From Salvelinus alpinus (taxonomy: Eukaryota > Chordata > Actinopteri > Salmoniformes > Salmonidae), in contig NC_092090.1 in the NCBI RefSeq assembly GCF_045679555.1, positions 30,678,788 through 30,742,787 of the forward strand: 64,000 bases of DNA, given 5' to 3'. Below the pieces are notes generated by a model, which was not told where the DNA came from, made no database searches, and saw nothing but the letters and a program-made list of their open reading frames with translations. The first letter of the stretch is position 1. Each line of letters begins with the position of its first letter. Below are positions 24,005-37,490 of the stretch, one piece after another. Both the position numbers and the translations under genes were made by a program.

Positions 24005-25535
24005 CACGTGTGTAAGCATACGCCCATCCTAATGCACCCACTTACACGCACACACGAACACACACGCATACCTCTCCTTCCCTCCTGAATCTAAATTCCC
24101 TTCAATCCAAGTCAGGCTCCATCTTGGTTAATCAATGTCACGGTTTACTGAGGCTGTGTGGGACAATGTCTGACCCAGGCAAAACACCATTCTATGCCCT
24201 GCTTCCCATCCATGCTTTTCTCACTTTCTGTCTCTCTCAAATCATATTGCCCTAGTATCACAAGTCTCACTTTCTTTATCTATTTACCAGTCTGATTTCC
24301 CGTCTTTCTGTCTCATCTTTGCCTTTTGTGTAAAAACAAACAGAACCACATCTTCTCCAATCCTGCCTTCCAGTCTCTGTACTCCCTGAGTCTGTATGAT
24401 AGTGAGAGGAACTGATCTCTGTGCCTTCCCCCCATTACACACCAGGGTTATACTACCACTGGATAAAAATACATTCATTTCAGATGGCTATTATTGCCAG
24501 CACCTGACTAATAGCTGCTTTTTCCTCCCTCCATCTCTCTCTCTCTCCTCTCCCTCTTTTCAGCTCCTCCTCCCTCTCCTCATATAAAACACTGATAAGC
24601 CAGATGATTGGAGCTCATTATTTCTTCTTTTAAGAAATGTAATATTAACAAGACATTTGACAATGGATCTGGATACTGGTATTAATAGGCAATTACCTCA
24701 GACGTTTACAAACTCCTGGGATGGAAAAAGCTCCTCAGCATGACTGACCAATGTGTGCATCCATCTCCCCATTTGTCCCCTCCCTCCATCCTTCCCTACT
24801 GTCTCCCTCCCTCCATGCCTACTGTCTCCCTCCCTCCTTCCCTAATGTCTCCCTCCCTCCTTCCCTAATGTCTCCCTCCCTCCATACCTACTGTCTCCCT
24901 CCCTCACCGTCTCTCCTCTGTGTCTGGCCCTGACAGAGTCATGGTGCTACAATCTCCCAGCACATCTCTTATCCACAGAAGGGATGATAGAACTAGAGCG
25001 ATGCCATGGCAAACTCCCAGATCACTAAAGACACAGTAGAGTGAAACCATTTCACTGTCCTCCACTATCAACGATCCAGCCCGCACTGAGACACATTACA
25101 GACACCCTGCAGCCAAGCTATCACAGATTCCATCCACACTAGAACACATCAGGTAAAGGTCATAAAAAGGGCATGGAGTGTATCTGCAGTACAGGCGGTT
25201 ATGTGAGTAGTCCATGTCCAAAAACACACAGACTTTGTGAACGTAGCTAGATCTAAGCTGATAATTAATGTATTGTATATGCATAATGACCACAATGCTT
25301 TGAGAGGAGTGGCAGTTTGTTTTCCAGTGAATAAGTATTACCCCTGATCTAACTTATCTAACATGGGAGACCTGAACACGTTAGATAAACGTCCTGACAT
25401 CTAACACAATACCTCTGACCTTCTTCCAGTGTTTGGATTATTGCTCTGCTATGACAGAGCCACCCTGCAGGAATACTAATAAACAGGATGGATAAAGGTG
25501 ATAAACCCTCCATCCATTAGATAACATTTTACATA
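24005..25535. other. Gene-free stretch with a pyrimidine-rich minisatellite
   Basis: 24770-24915 consists of about five imperfect 27-bp units of the form CTCCCTCCCTCC-TTCCCTAATGT. The rest contains no exon or element that I could identify. Confidence 0.5.
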
Positions 25536-27136
<1,601 letters not shown>

Positions 27137-28560
27137 TATACCATGAATATGACATTTATCATAGCTTTATTAATGGTATGTTTGGATTTTGGCCGCAAGC
27201 AGGCTCAAGATTCTGAAATCACTGAGAAACCTTCTATACTTTTTTCCGTGGCTTTGTGACCTCTATAAATAATGGTAGGAATTTCATAAGAAAATATTTA
27301 TCACCGTGTTGAGCTTCCACCTAACCCCACTGATCAAAACCTACAACCCCCTAAAACTGCTTTTCCACGGAAAGGCCATTGGTTGTGGCGGTTGAAGAAT
27401 TCCAGACTACATGTAGTTATTGCTGTTGTCTGATAAGCGAGTTAGGGCTCAGATGTGGTCTAATCTTTACCTAGGGCTGAGATTAACCAGAGTCAATAGC
27501 TCCAGTGTGTGCCGATGTCAGATCACCTGCCACTGCAGGGATCCCCCCACAGCACAGCACAGCACAGCACAGCACAGCACAGCACAGCACAGCACAGGCT
27601 GCCTGTCAGGGAACCATTCCTGATGGGAAATAGATTCCCTGCTGGGACATGGATTGATAGAAACCATTCCAGAGTGGAATTAAGACATGCTGGACATTCT
27701 GGATTCCATAGCCTTGTAGTCTTCTGTGAAGGCCAACATTTTGTATGTACTGTATGTGATTTACTAATAACGGAGGGACAGACATCTGTATTGGAAAGGA
27801 TTGCTGTGCAATAAACACACAATCTAACTGTCATATCGGCCATCCAGTGTGTGGTGCAATTTGACAGAATTGTGCTAAAATGAATCAACTTAAAAAAAGA
27901 TTATTTGACTGTTCATGCTATTCAGGCCTACCTGTGTCATGTTGTTCTTTCCCCCACTTGTTATAGATAGAATCACACGATTAGAAAATATATTATGATA
28001 CATCTATAGGCAAACATGAATTATGCTAACAACCATCCATGAAACATGCCAGTAAAACACTTGTCTAATATAGACCTTTCGCCCCACCCGAGACAGGGAA
28101 AGGGAGACAGAGCATTCCCTGACTATGTGTATTTTCACACATCCACTGCAGTGCCAGTGGCCTTGTGAGGAGAGGAAAAGCTGCCTACACTTATCACTGT
28201 AATAAAATAGTGAGATTCTGCCCAAAACTGCCAGGGGCACGAAGTATTTCAAACACCTGACAAAGCTTTGTCACACAGTCTGAGTCTTAATCATTATGCC
28301 TACTTCTAAATAAAAAAATATGTATATTTTTCTGCATAGGTTATCTAGCATACCTCTTTACCTGTTCAACTGTCATTTTAATGAGGGTGTCATTTTTACT
28401 GTTGTAAATCACACATCTCAATATACTGCACTAACATGCCTAGGACATAAAAATTACAACACAGTACACGGGATACAGGCACATATCATAATTCATACAC
28501 TAATATCATGATTACATTTTAACCAAGTATTTTTTTTGCATATCTAAGCATACCTCCTGA
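27137..28560. other. Gene-free stretch with a (CACAG)n run
   Basis: 27549-27597 is an imperfect-free CACAG pentanucleotide run of about ten units, followed by GCTGCCTGTCAGGG. No exon is recognised in the remainder. Confidence 0.55.
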
Positions 28561-29720
28561 CTGGTGGTTCTTTTTTTTAAAGAAATGTAATATGTGACTT
28601 GTTTCAGGAAACTAGGCGTATGTTGCAAGTCACGACTTCACAGGAGAGTCATTTGAACGTTATTTTTTATAAAAATATGTTTTTTGGCAGAAATGCCTTC
28701 TGGAACATTTTAACTTTCATGTGCCTTAATAACAAACTTGTATGCCATCTGTAAATATGAATAAAGTTGTTAAAATTACAAGCTTAATTGGTTTAGCCAC
28801 AGAAAAAGCCAGGAACCTTCCCGCTAGCCATGATTGGCTGGGATAACGAGTGGGCTGAACATGCCGAGAGATGAGTTTCAGATTGGTCTGCGATGTAGCA
28901 TCTAATTTCTATAAAATGAGCTGCTCGTTATGCTTAGATAATCCTTCCTACTGCAGTTTTTTTAAAGATATAGCATTAGCCATGGAGAACTGCAAATATG
29001 TTTCTAGCGCTCTCAATAACATTGCTGCCCTGAATTTAATCAGGCGCTATCGACAAAGGTCAGTGGGAAGAAGTTGTGATGGACTACTTTCTGGAGGACG
29101 ATCGTGCCATGCTGATTCTCTCTGACTCTGAAAATGAATCAGATGAGGAAATCCCTGATTTAGGTAAAAACATTTTCATTGAAGACATTGTAGAGTCTTC
29201 TGATGACAGTGATGAGGAATAAACAGCGATCAACTGTTGTTGTCACGGAAGAAGTTGACCGAGTTTTGAAATCAGTGGAATGTCTGGTAGAAGCAGAGTA
29301 TGATAAGGAGATTAATAGAATTCTGGTGTTTGATTGCAAATGCAGAGGGAGTCGAAAAAAGAACACCTGTCTCCGGATTATATCTTCAAACTAAGGGCAA
29401 CCATGGCATCCGTGACAGAGGGAGAAATATCTGATGATTCGTATGGCATTGCACACGGTCAGTGTGAACCAGAGTGACTTAACACAATGGAGAGCTCTTC
29501 AGTAGGTACCAAAACATTCAAAGCGAATTTTCTCAAAAGTGAGGTTACAAGTTTATCAACTTTCAAAGCAGAATTACTTTCCCATTGTTCCTAAAATTCA
29601 GTGTGTGATATACCATTTTGTAGCTCGGTCTTTGCTTTTATCCAATGTAAAAAACTCAATTTCAAATTTTGCTACATAAGACCGAATCAAGGCGGTAGGT
29701 CACATATGCTTCTCTGCCAC
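28561..29720 (+). mobile_element. Unclassified salmonid interspersed repeat with an acidic mini-ORF
   Basis: I recognise text such as AAATGCCTTCTGGAACATTT and AAGCAGAATTACTTTCCCAT as recurrent in salmonid DNA. A short frame at 29079-29222 encodes 47 residues rich in Asp, Glu and Ser (SDSENESDEEIPDL ... ESSDDSDEE). An acidic N-terminal region of this kind is reminiscent of piggyBac-type transposases, but no catalytic domain follows, so the class is a guess. An upstream frame starting MENCKYVSSALNN at 28981 is separated from it by a frameshift. Confidence 0.4.
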
Positions 29721-30024
29721 TCTGCTAAAATCTGGGTAAAAGATTGAAAGGAATGTGAGTTTTATTCAGTACATATAGAAATGGCTTGATAGATAGTTAT
29801 GATGTTGGGAGATTCGGAACCTATCTAGCTGGCTAGGTAAAGCCAATGTCATACAATGGCTAGGTGGCTTGTGTTACAAAGATTTTAGCTTTATTTATTC
29901 ATTGAGGAGGTATCAATAGGCTACATAGCTTGATTAAATTCCTTTACCAACATACCTCCTGTGAATGCTGCCCATCACCCGCAACTAAAATAATGTTTAC
30001 ATATCTTGCATTACTCATCTCATA

Positions 30025-31253
30025 CAGTTGAAGTCGGAAGTTTACATACACTCAGGTTGGAGTAATTAAAACTTGTTTTTCAACCACTCCACAAATGTCT
30101 TGTTAACAAACTATAGTTTTGGCAAGTTGGTTAGGACATCTACTTTGTGCATGACACAAGTAATTTTTCCAACAATTGTTTACAGATAGATTATTTCACT
30201 TATAATTCACTGTATCACAATTCCAGTGGGTCAGAAGTTTACATACACTAAGTTGACTGTGCCTTTAAACAGCTTGGAAAATTCCAGAAAATGATGTCAT
30301 GGCTTTAGAAGCTTCTGATAAATTATGTCAATTAGCCTATCAGAAGCTTCTAAAGCCATGACAGCATTTGAGTCAATCGGAGGTGTAACTGTAGATCTAT
30401 TTCAAGGCCTACCTTCAAACTCAGTGCCTCTTTGCTTGACCACATGGGAAAATCAAAGGAAATCAGCCAAGACCTCAGAAAAAAAATTGTAGACCTCCAC
30501 AAGTCTGGTTCATCCTTGGGAGCAATTTCCAAATGCCTGAAGGTACCACGTTCATCTGTACAAACAATAGTATAAACACCATGGGACCACGCAGCCGTCA
30601 TACCGCTCAGGAAGGAGACGCCTTCTGTCTCCTAGAGATGAACATACTTTGTTGCAAAAAGTGCAAATCAATCCCAGAACAGTAAAGGACCTTGTGAAGA
30701 TGCTGGAGGAAACAGGTACAAAAATATCTATATCCCCAGTAAAACGAGTCCTATATCGACATAACCTGAAAGGCCGCTCAGCAAGGAAGAAGCCACTGCT
30801 CCAAAACCACCATAAAAAAGCCAGACTACGTTTTGCAACTGCACATGGGGACAAAGATGGTAATTTTGAGAAATTTCCTCTGGTCTGATGAAACAGAAAA
30901 ATAACTGTTTGGCCATAATGACCATTGTTTTGTTTGGAGGAAAAAGGGGAGGCTTGCAAGCCGAAGAACACCATCCCAACCGTGAAGCACGGGGGTGGCA
31001 GCATCATGTTGTGGGGGTGCACAGGGACAGGTGCACTTCACAAAATAGATGACATCATGAGGGAGGAAAATTATGAGAATATATTAAAGCAACATCTCAA
31101 GACATCAGCCAGAAAGTTAAATATATCCTCATAATTTTCAACTGTATATACTGTATTCTATAAAGCTTGGTCGCAAATGGTTCTTCCAAATGGACAATGA
31201 CCCAAAGCATACTTCCAAAGTTGTGGCAAAATGGCTTAAGGACAACAAAGTCA
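30025..31253 (+). mobile_element. Sleeping Beauty-family Tc1 element, 3'-truncated and rearranged
   Basis: Left IR/DR present: outer CAGTTGAAGTCGGAAGTTTA at 30025 with TA before it, inner GTGGGTCAGAAGTTTACATA near 30227. A 26-bp perfect inverted duplication (30295-30320 / 30338-30363) disrupts the segment just inside the left end. The transposase follows in broken frames: [15 protein letters not shown], then KVQINPR..VKDLVKMLEE, RSARKKPLLQNHHKKARLRF and [12 protein letters not shown]. It stops at about 31253, just after the second catalytic Asp block ([13 protein letters not shown], frameshifted). About 35 bp of foreign sequence sits at 31130-31165. The Glu block and right end are absent. Confidence 0.9.
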
Positions 31254-31339
31254 ATATGCCGCTCTGTCATTGTTCATCCATATATTTACATATTCTTATT
31301 CCATTCCTTACTTTGATTTGTGTGATTAGGTATTTGTTT

Positions 31340-31465
31340 TAGAATTGTTAGATATTACTTGATAGATATTGCTGCACTGTCGGAACTAGAAGCACAAGCA
31401 TTTCGCTACACTTGCAATAACATCTGCTAACCATGTGTGTGACCAATAACATTTGATTTTATTTT
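31340..31465 (+). mobile_element. LINE 3'-tail fragment (second LINE family)
   Basis: GTTAGATATTACTTGATAGA ... GAAGCACAAGCATTTCGCTA ... AACATTTGATTTTATTTT. It matches 17755-17870 and the inverse of 58113-58240. Confidence 0.65.
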
Positions 31466-31945
31466 AAATCAAAAATGTTCTCAACAATTTTTCAGTGAGA
31501 ATCGCTATTGGCTCATTGACTTGTTGCTAGAAGTGGCTAGATTACGTTTTGCCTTTGCCGTTACGACGTCTCAGCACCAATTTGCTTTGCTGGAGCACAA
31601 CTGAGGTCCCTGACATAGCATTTTTGCCCACTCTCCTGCCGCACACCCCCTTTCCTTGTGCTTCTCCGCCTGTATGTTGCGGTGACTTCTGTTGCACAGA
31701 CAGCTTCTCCCACTTTAGTTTGCGGCAGAATTTTAGCGGGAAAAGTTGGTAAATGCTACGAAACCATAGAAATCCTTGATGTCAAAACTCCCCAAAGGCA
31801 GTCTGAAAAGTAGCTGAACACTAGCCTCTTTACCAATAAAAGTTGCTGGAGAGTTCTGAAAACTCTGAAATATAGAGTCAAAGTGGGGGGGTACTCTTTC
31901 CCTGGTCCAGTCATTGTGCCCCCTCCGCAAAATCCCGCTGACATA

Positions 31946-32390
31946 GGGCCTCTCGAGTGGCGTAGTGGTCTAAGGCAATGTGCCACTAGAGATCCTGGTT
32001 CTAGTCCAGGCTCTGTTGCAGCCGGCCGCGACCGGGAGACCCATGGGGCGGCGCACAATTGGCCCAGCTTCGTCCGGGTTAGGGAAGGGTTTGGCCGGCA
32101 GGGATGTCCTTGTCCCATTGCACTCTAGCGACTCCTGTGGCGGGCTGGGCGCAATGCACGCTGACACGGTCACCAGGTGTATGGTGTTTCCTCCAACACA
32201 TTGGTGCGGCTGGCTTCCGGGTTAAACGGACAGTTCGGCTTGGCTGGTTTGTGTTTTGGAGGACGTACGGCTCTCGTCCTTCGCCTCTCTCGTCCATACG
32301 GGAGTTGCAGCGATGGGACAAGACTGTAACTACCAATTGGATAGATACCACGAAATTGGGGAGAAAAAGGTGTAAAAAAATAATAATCTA
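31946..32390 (+). mobile_element. tRNA-derived SINE with a 15-bp target duplication
   Basis: Starts GGGCCTCTCGAGTGGCGTAG. An A-box-like TGGCGTAGTGG lies at 31958-31968 and a B-box-like GGTTCTAGTCC at about 31998-32008, as in a tRNA-related polymerase III promoter. The conserved body includes GGGGCGGCGCACAATTGGCC, and the end is an A-rich tail (AAAAAAATAATAATCT). It is flanked by AAATCCCGCTGACAT at 31930-31944 and 32390-32404, a clear target-site duplication. A related SINE lies at 48563-48873. Family name not asserted. Confidence 0.9.
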
Positions 32391-32549
32391 AATCCCGCTG
32401 ACATCCTTTTATAAATAATTATGATAACACATGGGCTTAAAAATTAAGTGTAATAATTAATTTAACATCTGAAACATTTAAAAACAGGACAAATCTGAGC
32501 ATGATGCCTCTGAAAGCTATCATTCTTGTTTCACAGAGCAACTATAATA

Positions 32550-33716
32550 CACTACACGGCCAAAAGTATGGGGACACCCCTTCAAGTTAGTGGATTCGGC
32601 TATTTAAGCCACACCCGTTGCTGACAGGTGTATAAAATCAAGCACACACCATGCAATCTCCATAGACAAACATTGGCAGTAGAATGGCCCGTAATAAAGG
32701 ATGACACCTTTCCAACAAGTCAGTTCGTCAAATTTCTGCCATGCTAGAGCTGCCCCGGTCAACTGTAAGTGCTGTTATTGTGAAAGTCTAGGAGCAACAA
32801 TGGCTCAGCTCCGAAGTGGTAGACCACACAAGCTCACAGAACAGGACCGCCGAGTGCTGAAGCGCGTAGCGCATAAAAATTGTCTGTCCTCAGTTACAAC
32901 ACTCACTACCGAGTTCCAAACTGCCTCTGGAAGCAACCTCAGCACAAGGCTGTTTATCGGGAGCTTCATGAAATGGGTTTCCATGGCCGAGCAGCTGCAC
33001 ACAAGTCTAAGATCACCATGCGCAATGCCAAGCGTCGGCTGGTGTAAAGCTCTCTCTCGGGAGCAGTGGAAATGCATTCTCTGAAGTAATGAATCACGCT
33101 TCACCATCTGGCACTCCGACGGACAAATCTGGGTTTGGCGGATGCCAGGAGAATGCTACCTGCCCCAATGCATAGTGCCAACTGTAAAGTTTGGTGGAGG
33201 AGGAATAATGGTCTGGGACTGTTTTTCATGGTTCGGGCTAGGCACCTTAGTTTCAGTGAAGGGAAATCTTAACGCTACAACATACAATGACATTCTAGAT
33301 GATTCTGTGCTTTCAACTTTGTGGCAACAGTTTGGAGAAGGACCTTTCCTGTTTCAGAATGAAAATGCCCCCGTCACAAAGCGAGGTCCATACAGAAATG
33401 GTTTGTCGAGATCGGTGTGGAAGAACTTGACTGGCCTGCCCAGAGCGCTGACCTCATCCCCATCGAACACCTTCGGGATGAATTGGAACGCAGACTGCGA
33501 GCCAGGCCTAATCGCCCAACATCAGTGCCGACCTCACTAATGCTCTTGTGTCTGAATGGAAGCAAGTTCCTACAGCAATGTTCCAACATCTAGTGGAAAG
33601 CCTTCCCAGAAGAGTGAAGGCTGTTATGGCAGCAAAGGGGGGTGACCAAATCCAGATTAATTCCCATGACTTTGGAATGACATGTTTGACGAACAGGTGT
33701 CCACATACATGTAGTG
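32550..33716 (+). mobile_element. Tc1-like transposon, DD34E, both ends present, defective
   Basis: Flanked by TA (32548-32549; 33717-33718). Left end CACTACACGGCCAAAAGTAT GGGGACACC; right end GGTGTCCACATACATGTAGT G, nearly inverted. The transposase is the sister of that at 1592-2680. 32701-33084 holds the HTH region and TTLTTEFQTASGSN. The first Asp block is damaged (TGG AGT GAT became TGAAGTAATGAA near 33080). [20 protein letters not shown] lies in 33142-33540, and the second Asp block is changed (FQNENAP instead of FQHDNA). Loss of at least one catalytic Asp plus frameshifts means it is dead. Confidence 0.92.
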
Positions 33717-33719
33717 TAG

Positions 33720-36460
33720 GAACTTTTTGGAAGACGCAAATCTTGGTGAAAAAGTAAATAAGCCAGTAATTCTAGAATGGATGATGGAAAATGAACAAAT
33801 CTCACATTTTCTGTGTTCATGAAAGTTTGCAATTTGCTTTTGCTATATTATGTGGATAGATTTAGGTCATTTTATAGAGTACAGTGTTCAGAAACCCACT
33901 TGTTCCAGACACCGTCCTCTCAACAAATGACCCTCAATTTATAGGCCTATTTTGCAAGTGATCTGTCACAAAAGGGATGTTCAAAGGGACACAATGTTTA
34001 TAGAACTAGGCCTTCTTATATATTCAGACTATAGCCAATAATATTTATTGGAACTGGGTGATTTATTGGAAATGCATTTTTCACTACCATAATGAGGCCA
34101 TGAGTGAATAAAGCTGTTTTCAGCCATTTCACGTTTCACTGACAGTCTTCACAGAGGATCATTCAGTTCACACATTTCTCTCCCTGAGCAGCAGGTGTTT
34201 GCTGTGAAGATGTGTAGCCTACTGCTGGCCACCAGGGGTGACAATTTGGGGCGGGAAGAGGGCCACTACTTCTCCATGTCACCTGTCACGCCCCCGATGC
34301 ACGTGGGATACATTTCTTAAATAGGTGCCGCCCCCACCCACCCACACAATATGCTCTTCTCTACCTCTTTCTCTCAGACAGGGGCACAAACACCCGTGGA
34401 CATGACAGGAGATGAGATGACCTTGTGTGCTTTGCCGCTCAGTTAACCTGACGTGAAAACCGGTGACACTCGGGCATGTAGGCTAATGTTAACAATACTG
34501 AGAGAACAACAAGTGCACAAGCATCTTTATCTTACACCCGAGTTTCCATGCTGCCAGCCTAATTGTAGTCATTCCATCTACACAATTGCCTTTGGTGCGG
34601 TCTATGAACGATGATGTAGCTGTTGAATGTCATCCAGGCACATGACAAGGAATGTTACGAGTAAACAACATCATGGGCTATGCATGCTGATAGAGATGAC
34701 ACTAGTAAAATCAGCAATAACATGCTGCTTGTGTTGTGGCGATGACTCCCAGCATCATTACTTGAGACCAACAAATCATACTCAAGGGCGTTTTTGAACC
34801 AACACAAGAGCCTCAAACAAACTAGCCTAAAAGGGAGACAGACAGTCTGGCATGGAAAATATAAATTGAGGTCTTTATCTCACCTTTGCTGTTCCCTTCT
34901 TCTCTGTTTAGATGCATGGCTGTTGCTTTTTTTCAGTAAATCTGTATTCTTCTATTTTAATTTTTAAGGAATAGCCTTCGTGTTGAAAACAAAACAATTC
35001 CAATGTTGCTTTTTATTTCTTGCCTTATATTGTCTTGCTACTCAGCGAGTGCGCGTGGACGCGCGCGTATTTGAGCGTCCTCCCAGTATTTCGCTCGAGC
35101 AGGTAGGTAATGTTGGTGCCTGAATCTATTTAGTATCTCTCTCGCTCTCTCCTTTTTTCTCTCTCTCTCTCTCCAGTTCAGATGCGCTCAAAAGGGGATG
35201 GTCGCAATAAGATTGCAGGGAGGAGACGGGCAGACGGCAGACGGGCGGGGTGACGTGAAAGCAGTCCGTGCAAAGTACTCGAGCTGGAGTCAAAATCCGT
35301 GTTCGGGCTATGGTTCCCGCCAGTTGATGGAACCGTACACTTTAATGTTGCCTATTTTTTTAAGGGACTTAATCGTCACCAAATTGTACGCTCCTCGTTC
35401 GACCAAGTTAGATGTTAGTCTACAAACACCATTATATCACCATCCTTATCCTCACCTCAATCACTATTATCATTATAATCCCTTCATTTCATAAGCATGT
35501 CCTTTGAGAATTCCAGAAACCGTCTCAGATGGCTAATACATATAGAGGGGGCGAGAGAGGGATTGATTCACCACAAAAAGAGACCTGGAAATGTGTGCGC
35601 CTTTGTGGCCTCATAATTAACCAAACTGGAAATGTGCGAATAGGTGTCTGTAGATGTGTAGTCTCAGCCTGGTCTGGTTGGTAGTCTATGGGCGACAGGT
35701 TGTCAGTGACTCTCAACTGCATGTGGAACATTTATTGGGGGTCGTGGGTGAGAAACGGTTGCCTTTTCTCGCGGGCACATGCTGTAGCCTACAACCTTAA
35801 CATTTTTTTGTGTGATTAACGTTGGTTTATCCTCGATTATTTGAGCCTGTTAATTTTAACACTCAATCTGTATTCGCCATAGGACTGTTATAGCCAATAC
35901 GAAAAGTTGATTTACTCACCGCTCACGTCCACCCGTAGCAACATGACTGACATGGCTCACCAGCGGTCCCTAGTGTTGTAGAACATCGACTGGCAAACAG
36001 TACATTCAATAATTGTTATTTTATGAAGGCCTATTAAAGTTTGGTGTAGCCTAATCTTATTTACGCATCTTCATTTGACCACATGCCAAATATTTAATGA
36101 CGTGGGCTATCAATTACGCATTGAATTGATATTGATAAGTAGGCTAGCCCATGTAAAATTGAGAAACATTTTTACTCTAATTTTAAATGTTTTAAACAAA
36201 ATGTGCTAAAGCGACTGGGTTGCATGCATACAAGATGGTCTATGCATAAGCATCTACTTTTGTCTCACCCATCTTCCATTCCTTAACCTTGAGTGCTCAA
36301 TAATAACAGAAGCCAATGACACCTCCATGAGATTGGAGTTGATATGCTGGCCCTTGGAGCGATGCTGGCCATGTGCCTCTTCCTGTCTCATTGTGAGCCT
36401 TTTGGCTGCAAGATAATGCTTTCTCTGTCCCAGAACTCAGTTGTCTGTCTGGCATCTCTC
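33720..36460. other. Gene-free stretch
   Basis: No convincing exon. There is a GC-richer patch at 35040-35100 (GCGTGGACGCGCGCG) followed by a CT-rich tract with a splice-acceptor-like CTCTCTCCAG at 35166-35175. A non-coding exon or promoter here cannot be excluded, but nothing in the sequence shows it. Confidence 0.4.
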
Positions 36461-36512
36461 TCTCACTGACACTGAGTATACAAAACATTAACATTATTGA
36501 GTTGCACACTTC
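36461..36512 (-). mobile_element. Remnant of an old Tc1-like element, left of the Gypsy insertion
   Basis: GACACTGAGTATACAAAACA then TTATTGAGTTGCACAC: the end of a salmonid Tc1-type family that starts ACACTGAGTGTACAAAAC. Its continuation is at 40359-40480. Confidence 0.6.
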
Positions 36513-36738
36513 TGTCACAATAATATTGTATAAACACAATAACATACCTCGTGAAATAAAACACGGAATAAAGGCATACCAGTAAAGCGCGTCAACATAG
36601 AAACACGAAACAATCTCACACAAAGACATGAGGGGGAACAGTGGGAATAAATACATGTAGTGTGATTGGGAAATGAAAACCAGGTGTGCAGGGAACAAGA
36701 CAAAACAAATGGATAAATGAAAAATGGAGCGGCGATGG

Positions 36739-37190
36739 CTAGAAAGCCGGTGACGTCGAACAAGGAGAGGGAACGACTTCGGCGGAAGTCATGATGCGCG
36801 GCTCCAGCAGCACGCCGACACCGGCCTCGGGGACGACCCGGAGGGCGAGGCGCAGGGCGATCCAGCCGGTGGCGGTGAATCTCCCGCAGCAGTTCAGGGT
36901 CCAACACATCCGCCACAGGAACCCAGCACTTCTCCTCCGGACCGTACCCCTCCCACTCCACGAGGTACTGAAGGCCCCCCGCCCGACGCCTCGAATCCAG
37001 GATGGAACGGACGGAGTACGCCGGGGCCCCCTCAATGTCCAGAGGGGGAGGAGGAACCCTCCCACACCTCAGACTCCTGGAGCGGACCAGCCACCACCGA
37101 CCTGAGGAGAGACACATGGAACGAGGGGTTAATATGGTAATCGGGGGGAGTTGTAACCTGTAACATACCTCGTTCACTCTCCTCTGGACT
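36739..37190 (-). pseudogene. Gypsy integrase C-terminus and chromodomain
   Basis: The frame read from about 37204 encodes [20 protein letters not shown] (the integrase C-terminal barrel-like segment). It then continues into a chromodomain: [40 protein letters not shown] and [12 protein letters not shown]. Chromodomains at the integrase C-terminus define the chromovirus branch of Gypsy elements and guide integration to marked chromatin (known). Upstream, the FMRAEETWEAAHGHL segment is present but the catalytic DDE core is deleted. Confidence 0.88.
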
Positions 37191-37490
37191 TTAAATGGCC
37201 CCACTAACCGCGGGCCCAGCTTCCGGCAGGGGAGGCGGAGGGGCAGGTTTCGGGTCGAGAGCCAGACCCGGCCTCACTGCGGTGACGGTCCGCGCTGGTC
37301 TTTTGGCGCAGCGCGGCCTGCTGGAGGTGACCATGGGCGGCTTCCCATGTCTCCTCCGCTCGCATGAACCAATCGTCCACCAATCAGGAGCCTCGGTTTG
37401 ACTCTGAAGCCACGGTGCCAGAACCGGCTGGTACACCAGAGGAGGGTGATGAGTGGGCCCAATAGATCAACAGCTCCCACACGACCGGCG

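Noticed and set aside
27549..27597. (CACAG)n run as a possible regulatory or binding-site array
   Set aside because: A simple pentanucleotide repeat with no adjacent gene; nothing supports function.
31960..32010. Functional tRNA gene
   Set aside because: A- and B-box-like motifs are present but the segment cannot fold into a full tRNA and is followed by a SINE body with target duplications.
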